16,881 nt of DNA, taken from positions 1 to 16,881 of the forward strand of contig JAKLIU010000012.1 in NCBI GenBank assembly GCA_022709445.1, written 5' to 3'. The stretch is from Spirochaetota bacterium (lineage in GTDB: Bacteria > Spirochaetota > Spirochaetia > Treponematales > UBA12059). The position numbers and the translations under genes are program-made. Of the stretch, positions 13,822-16,881 are shown in pieces (within the stretch, counting starts at the first letter, position 1; the number at the start of each line of letters is the position of its first letter). The notes under the pieces are model-generated. The model had not been told where the DNA came from. It saw only the letters and a list, made by a program, of their open reading frames with translations, and did not search any database.

Positions 13822-13840
13822 CGCGCCGCGGGCCGGCGCG
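13822..13840 (+). other. GC-rich hairpin between csrA and the phosphohexomutase gene
   Basis: CGCGCC (13822-13827) and GGCGCG (13835-13840) are perfect complements with a 7-nt loop. No T-run follows, so it is at best a weak or Rho-assisted stop, or an mRNA end stabiliser. The phosphohexomutase gene begins 22 nt later. Confidence 0.35.
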
Positions 13841-13862
13841 GGCATTCCCCGAAAGGCGACCC

Positions 13863-15824
13863 ATGACGACCATGACCCACCCCGCCACCGGTTTCACCCT
13901 CGGCGACCCTTACGCCAATCCCCTGTCCCGCACGCCGACCCCGGAACAGGCCGCGGCGTTCTTCGACGGCCTGATCCTCTCCGCCTCGGGCTGGCGCGGC
14001 GTGTTCGGCGCGGACGACGACGACCTGTCCGAAACCCTGGAACCTTCCCGGCTGTACGTGGCCGCGCGCATGGCCGCGGTCTTCGCCGACCGTCTCCTCG
14101 AGACCGCCCCGTCGGCGGCGGCTGCGCCAGTCGTTGCACTGGGCATGGACAGCCGCCCCAGCGGCCCGGCCATCGCCGAGGTCGCCCTGCGCGTCTTCCT
14201 GGCCAAGGGGCTGCGCGTGCGCTGCGCCTTCATCCTGGCCGCCCCGGAGATCATGGCCTGGGCCAGGCGATCAGGCGCCCTGCCCGTGGGCCACCCGGAC
14301 CGCATCGACGCGTTCTGCTACGTGTCGGCCAGCCACAACCCTCCCGGCCACAACGGGCTCAAGTTCGGGCTGGCGGACGGAGGCGTGCTCCCGGCCCCTG
14401 AAGCCGGGCTCCTGACTTCCCGCCTGCGGGACGGGGCCTGCACGGCCGCCGACATCGGCGCGATGGCCGCGCTCTGCGGCTCGCCCTCCCCCAAGGCCGT
14501 GGCCGCCGCCCTCTCCGCCTGCACGCTGGAAAAGCGGAAGGCCGTCTCCGACTACAGCCTGTTCATGCGCGAGACCGCGGCGGACGAAGGCGCGCTGGAC
14601 GCCCAGGAACGGGAGCTGGACGCCCTGGCCGACGCGGTGCGGGCCAGGGGCTGCGGCATCGTGGCCGAGATGAACGGGTCCGCCCGCTCGCTGTCCATCG
14701 ACCCGGACTTCCTGTCCGCCCTGGGGGCAACGGTGCGCTCGGTGAACGACAGGCCGCGGGCCTTCGCCCACCGCATCGTGCCGGAGGGAGCATCCCTGGA
14801 CGACTGCAGGCGCGAGCTGGAGGCGGCCCACGCGGCGGACCCGGCCTTCACGCTGGGCTACGTGCCGGACTGCGACGGGGACCGGGGCAACATCGTGATC
14901 TGGGACGATGCCGCCGGGGCGGCGCGGCCGCTGGAAGCACAGGAGACCTACGCCCTGGCCCTGCTGTCCGAGCTGGCCGTCGGGGAGCGCCACCGCCTGC
15001 TCGCCGCCGCCCGCGGGCCGCGCGACGGCAGCTCCCCGGGTCCCGGACCGGTGGCGGTGGGCAACGACGCCACCAGCTTGCGGGCCGACGCCATCGCCCT
15101 GGCCCTGGGAGCGGAGTTCAGGCGGGCCGAGACCGGCGAGGCCAACGTGGTGGGACTGGCGCGGCGGCTGCGAGGAGAGGGACACACGGTACGCATCCTA
15201 GGCGAGGGCTCCAACGGCGGCGTGATCACCCATCCGGCCGCCGTGCGCGATCCCCTCAACACGGTCACCGCCCTGCTCAAGCTCCTCTGCCTCCGGGACT
15301 CGGGCGGCGTGGCCGGGCCCTGGAAGCTGTGGCTCGAGCGCAGCGGGCAGGCGGACCGGTACCGCGAGGATTTCTCCCTGGCGGACGTGGTCGCGAGCCT
15401 GCCTGCCTTCGTCACCACCAGCGTGTTCGAGGACCGTGCCGCCCTGCGCGTCGCCACCCGGGACCACGCGGCGCTCAAGGCGGCCTACGAGGCGGCCTTC
15501 CTGCGCGGCTGGCCGGACCTGGCCAGGCGGCTGGAGCCCCGCTACGGGATCCTGTCCTGGAAGGCCGTCGCCAGCGTCGGCATGGTCGAGACGGAGCTGG
15601 AGGGCGACTTCGCCGCATCCGGCTCCGGAGGGCTCAAGATCCTCATGAGCGACCCGGGCGGCTCCCCGGCGGCCTTCCTCTGGATGCGGGGCTCGGGAAC
15701 GGAACCGGTGTTCCGCGTGATGGCCGACGCGCGCGGGGCGGATCCCGCCGTCGAGCGCCTGCTCCTGGAGACCCACGCCGCCTGGGTGCGCGAGGCCGAC
15801 GCGTCTTGCGCCCGGGCGCATTAG
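13863..15824 (+). CDS. Phosphoglucomutase/phosphomannomutase family protein
   Basis: The protein is 653 aa from ATG 13863, with GAAAGG 6 nt upstream. It is an alpha-D-phosphohexomutase: all four active-site loops are visible. These are Y-V-S-A-S-H-N-P-P-G-H-N-G (phosphoserine Ser157), D-C-D-G-D-R-G-N (Mg2+ loop, Asp336/338/340), G-E-G-S-N-G-G (447-453, sugar-specificity loop, here Ser450 and Asn451 in place of the usual E-E-S), and R-G-S-G-T-E-P-V-F-R (609-618, phosphate loop). The enzyme interconverts hexose 1- and 6-phosphates through a bisphosphate intermediate in the cytosol. Length exceeds the usual 450-580 aa because of inserts at about 185-260 and 370-395. It belongs with the large spirochaete-type phosphohexomutases; sugar preference cannot be read from sequence. 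It lies 59 nt after csrA and may be read from the same transcript. Confidence 0.92.
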   Translation: MTTMTHPATGFTLGDPYANPLSRTPTPEQAAAFFDGLILSASGWRGVFGADDDDLSETLEPSRLYVAARMAAVFADRLLETAPSAAAAPVVALGMDSRPSGPAIAEVALRVFLAKGLRVRCAFILAAPEIMAWARRSGALPVGHPDRIDAFCYVSASHNPPGHNGLKFGLADGGVLPAPEAGLLTSRLRDGACTAADIGAMAALCGSPSPKAVAAALSACTLEKRKAVSDYSLFMRETAADEGALDAQERELDALADAVRARGCGIVAEMNGSARSLSIDPDFLSALGATVRSVNDRPRAFAHRIVPEGASLDDCRRELEAAHAADPAFTLGYVPDCDGDRGNIVIWDDAAGAARPLEAQETYALALLSELAVGERHRLLAAARGPRDGSSPGPGPVAVGNDATSLRADAIALALGAEFRRAETGEANVVGLARRLRGEGHTVRILGEGSNGGVITHPAAVRDPLNTVTALLKLLCLRDSGGVAGPWKLWLERSGQADRYREDFSLADVVASLPAFVTTSVFEDRAALRVATRDHAALKAAYEAAFLRGWPDLARRLEPRYGILSWKAVASVGMVETELEGDFAASGSGGLKILMSDPGGSPAAFLWMRGSGTEPVFRVMADARGADPAVERLLLETHAAWVREADASCARAH

Positions 15825-15834
15825 ATGCTATAGT
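15806..15834 (+). promoter_or_regulatory. Sigma-70-like promoter for the PUR-domain gene
   Basis: TTGCGC (15806-15811) and TATAGT (15829-15834, 5/6) are spaced 17 nt. The promoter overlaps the last codons and stop of the phosphohexomutase gene. Start near 15841 gives a leader of about 50 nt with GGGAG (15881-15885) 6 nt before the ATG. Confidence 0.6.
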
Positions 15835-15891
15835 CCGCAAACAAGACCGTACGGCCGAAGGATTTCGCAAGGCATGCGGCGGGAGTGATCG

Positions 15892-16491
15892 ATGGGCGTA
15901 CGCGGCGAGCTGTTTTCATCCAGGGTATCGGTCGACGGACGGACCTACTTCTTCAACGTGAAGGAGAACAGGAACGGGGACGTGTTCCTCGCCATCGTCG
16001 AGAGCAAGCCCACCGAAACCGAGACCTTCGACCGCAGGTCCATCGTCGTGTTCAAGGACAACCTCCGGGAATTCCTCAAGTCCTTCGAGAAGGCGCTCGA
16101 GGCGATGGACAAGGCCCCTGATCCCAAGCCCCGCCGCCACGTCTCCGACGCCGAACGCCGCGAGCCCCGGGACGAACGGGCCGCTCCCCGCGAGCGGCGC
16201 AGGCCCAAGGACGGGGACGACGACAGGCCCAAGCGCACGCCCGGCAAACCCATAGAGCGCGAGCTCAACCCCGACGGCACCTTCTCGCTCCTGCCCGAGC
16301 TTCCCGAGGGACAGGTGCGCAAGCGCGTGGTCCGCAAGCAGTCCGGCGACGAGGCCGGGCGCAAGACCATTCGCGTGGCGCGCGGCAAGCCTGCTCCGGC
16401 CAAGCCCGGCGAGAGCCGCCCCGCCTCCCGACCCGCGGGGAAGCCCGCCGGCAAGCGGCTGACCGTCAAGAAAGCCAAGCCCAAGGGCTGA
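15892..16491 (+). CDS. PUR-domain DNA/RNA-binding protein with long basic tail (BpuR-like)
   Basis: The protein is 199 aa from ATG 15892, with GGGAG 6 nt upstream. Residues 3-73 form one PUR repeat: R-G-E-L-F-S-S-R-V-S-V-D-G-R-T-Y-F-F-N-V-K-E-N-R-N-G-D (4-30), then V-F-L-A-I-V-E-S-K, and R-R-S-I-V-V-F-K-D-N-L-R-E-F-L-K-S-F (48-65). This is the beta4-alpha fold of Pur-alpha, known from Borrelia BpuR, a dimeric nucleic-acid-binding regulator. Residues 74-199 are an added tail: a charged segment (DPKPRRHVSDAERREPRDER), a short less-charged stretch 'NPDGTFSLLPELPEG' (126-140), then a Lys/Pro/Ala-rich end (KPAGKRLTVKKAKPKG) like histone-H1-type bacterial tails. The tail probably adds non-specific nucleic-acid binding (inference). 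Short bacterial PUR proteins usually lack it. It is followed by the repeat cassette and a terminator. Confidence 0.9.
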   Translation: MGVRGELFSSRVSVDGRTYFFNVKENRNGDVFLAIVESKPTETETFDRRSIVVFKDNLREFLKSFEKALEAMDKAPDPKPRRHVSDAERREPRDERAAPRERRRPKDGDDDRPKRTPGKPIERELNPDGTFSLLPELPEGQVRKRVVRKQSGDEAGRKTIRVARGKPAPAKPGESRPASRPAGKPAGKRLTVKKAKPKG

Positions 16492-16492
16492 T

Positions 16493-16632
16493 CCGGAAGA
16501 ATCCCGCCACTGATGATCGGTGGGCGTTCAACGACCGAGTTCCGGGACGAGCATGGTTCTGGCCCTTCCCGGAAGAATCCCGCCACTGATGATCGGTGAG
16601 CATACAACGACCGAGTTCCGGGACGAGCATGG
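16493..16632 (+). repeat. Two 64-bp direct repeats, 76-bp period
   Basis: Copy 1 is 16493-16556 and copy 2 is 16569-16632. By hand alignment they match at 61 of 64 positions; the first 30 nt are identical, and the three differences fall between positions 31 and 36. Each begins with CCGGAAGAATCCCGCCAC and ends GACGAGCATGG. They begin 2 nt after the PUR stop codon. No protein is plausible here. Confidence 0.92.
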
Positions 16633-16640
16633 GTCCTGAT

Positions 16641-16682
16641 GAGAAAAACGACCCGCCGCTATCGCGGGGGGTCGTTTTTCTC
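16641..16682. terminator. Strong bidirectional rho-independent terminator inside the repeat cassette
   Basis: GAGAAAAACGACCC (16641-16654) pairs perfectly with GGGTCGTTTTTCTC (16669-16682). The stem continues with CCGC/GCGG (16656-16659 with 16664-16667) and loop TATC. The T5 tract on the plus strand and matching A5 make it usable in both directions. It would end the PUR transcript about 150-190 nt after the stop. Confidence 0.85.
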
Positions 16683-16763
16683 ACCACCCATGCTCCCGGA
16701 TTTACGGACGTTGCTCGAAAGCTTTTCGGTGGCGGGATTCTTCCGGGAAGGGTGGCGGGATTC

Positions 16764-16881
16764 TGTCTCACCAACCCGCGGTTCGACTTCCTTCTTTTTA
16801 CTCTTTCGAATAATCGAAACTCATCCTCTGGATCGGCGAGGGTCCGAGGCGGCGGCAGGCTTCGCGGTGGGCGGCGGTGGG
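16764..16881. other. Edge stretch without recognisable features
   Basis: A pyrimidine-rich, lower-GC patch (about 16784-16812) is followed by very GC-rich sequence to the edge. I see no start with a ribosome binding site, no RNA gene and no further copy of the 18-bp motif. Confidence 0.5.

Larger units (their letters stand above)
16493..16763. mobile_element. Possible non-autonomous element or insertion-sequence end with 18-bp inverted repeats
   Basis: CCGGAAGAATCCCGCCAC occurs directly at 16493-16510 and 16569-16586 and in perfect reverse complement at 16729-16746, with a 12-nt partial inverted copy (GTGGCGGGATTC) at 16752-16763. The inner part is also symmetric: GAGCATGGGT (16625-16634) mirrors ACCCATGCTC (16686-16695) around the terminator hairpin. 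The outer 18-mers could be terminal inverted repeats of a small mobile element of about 254-271 bp, or multiple terminal repeats such as IS21-family elements carry, with a transposase beyond the right edge. No transposase and no clear target-site duplication are visible. Confidence 0.4.

Noticed and set aside
16466..16774. 102-aa minus-strand frame over the 3' repeat cassette
   Set aside because: It contains the repeated 'HRSSVAGFFR'/'DHQWRDSSGK' products of the direct repeats and runs through the terminator hairpin, so it is not a gene.

Overview
The window looks like chromosomal DNA from a high-GC spirochaete (Spirochaetota). GC is clearly above 60% by eye. Three things support this: the gene order flgN-flgK-flgL-fliW-csrA, which spirochaetes share with some other phyla; a PUR-domain nucleic-acid-binding protein of the kind known from Borrelia (BpuR) and other spirochaetes; and a beta-barrel plus FlgD-Ig repeat surface protein. 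No tRNA, rRNA, CRISPR array or intact transposase gene is visible. I cannot name a genus.

Left part (1-6906). A very long minus-strand gene runs off the left edge: 981 open codons encoding a signal peptide, an outer-membrane barrel and at least six 'SPNGDG' FlgD-Ig-like modules. It is preceded on the same strand by a secreted protein of unknown function with TIM-barrel-like motifs. Divergent from these, on the plus strand, are an exported protein with an NlpC/P60-like Asn-Cys-Ser-Gly-Phe motif, a metallo-beta-lactamase-fold hydrolase overlapping it by 4 nt, and a small Cys/His-rich protein with its own promoter. A strong bidirectional terminator at 6939-6971 closes this block.

Middle (6992-9138, minus strand). 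A secreted TPR protein appears to descend from peptidase-MA-type metallopeptidases but has lost HExxH; it has a near-consensus sigma-70 promoter. Upstream of it is a P-loop ATPase fused to an Asp23/Gls24-like domain.

Flagellar operon (9212-13803, plus strand). A close match to a sigma-28 promoter (TAAA-N15-ACCGATAA) precedes flgN, flgK, flgL, fliW and csrA. These encode the export chaperone, both hook-filament junction proteins, and the FliW-CsrA pair that links flagellin assembly to translation. A lower-GC 'CCACGGAGACACGGAG' inverted-repeat element sits between flgK and flgL and contains ANGGA motifs of the kind CsrA binds.

Right part (13863-16881). A large phosphoglucomutase/phosphomannomutase-family gene follows csrA. 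Next is the PUR-domain gene with its own promoter and an unusually long basic tail. The window ends in a compact intergenic repeat cassette: two 64-bp direct repeats, a strong terminator, and inverted copies of an 18-bp motif.
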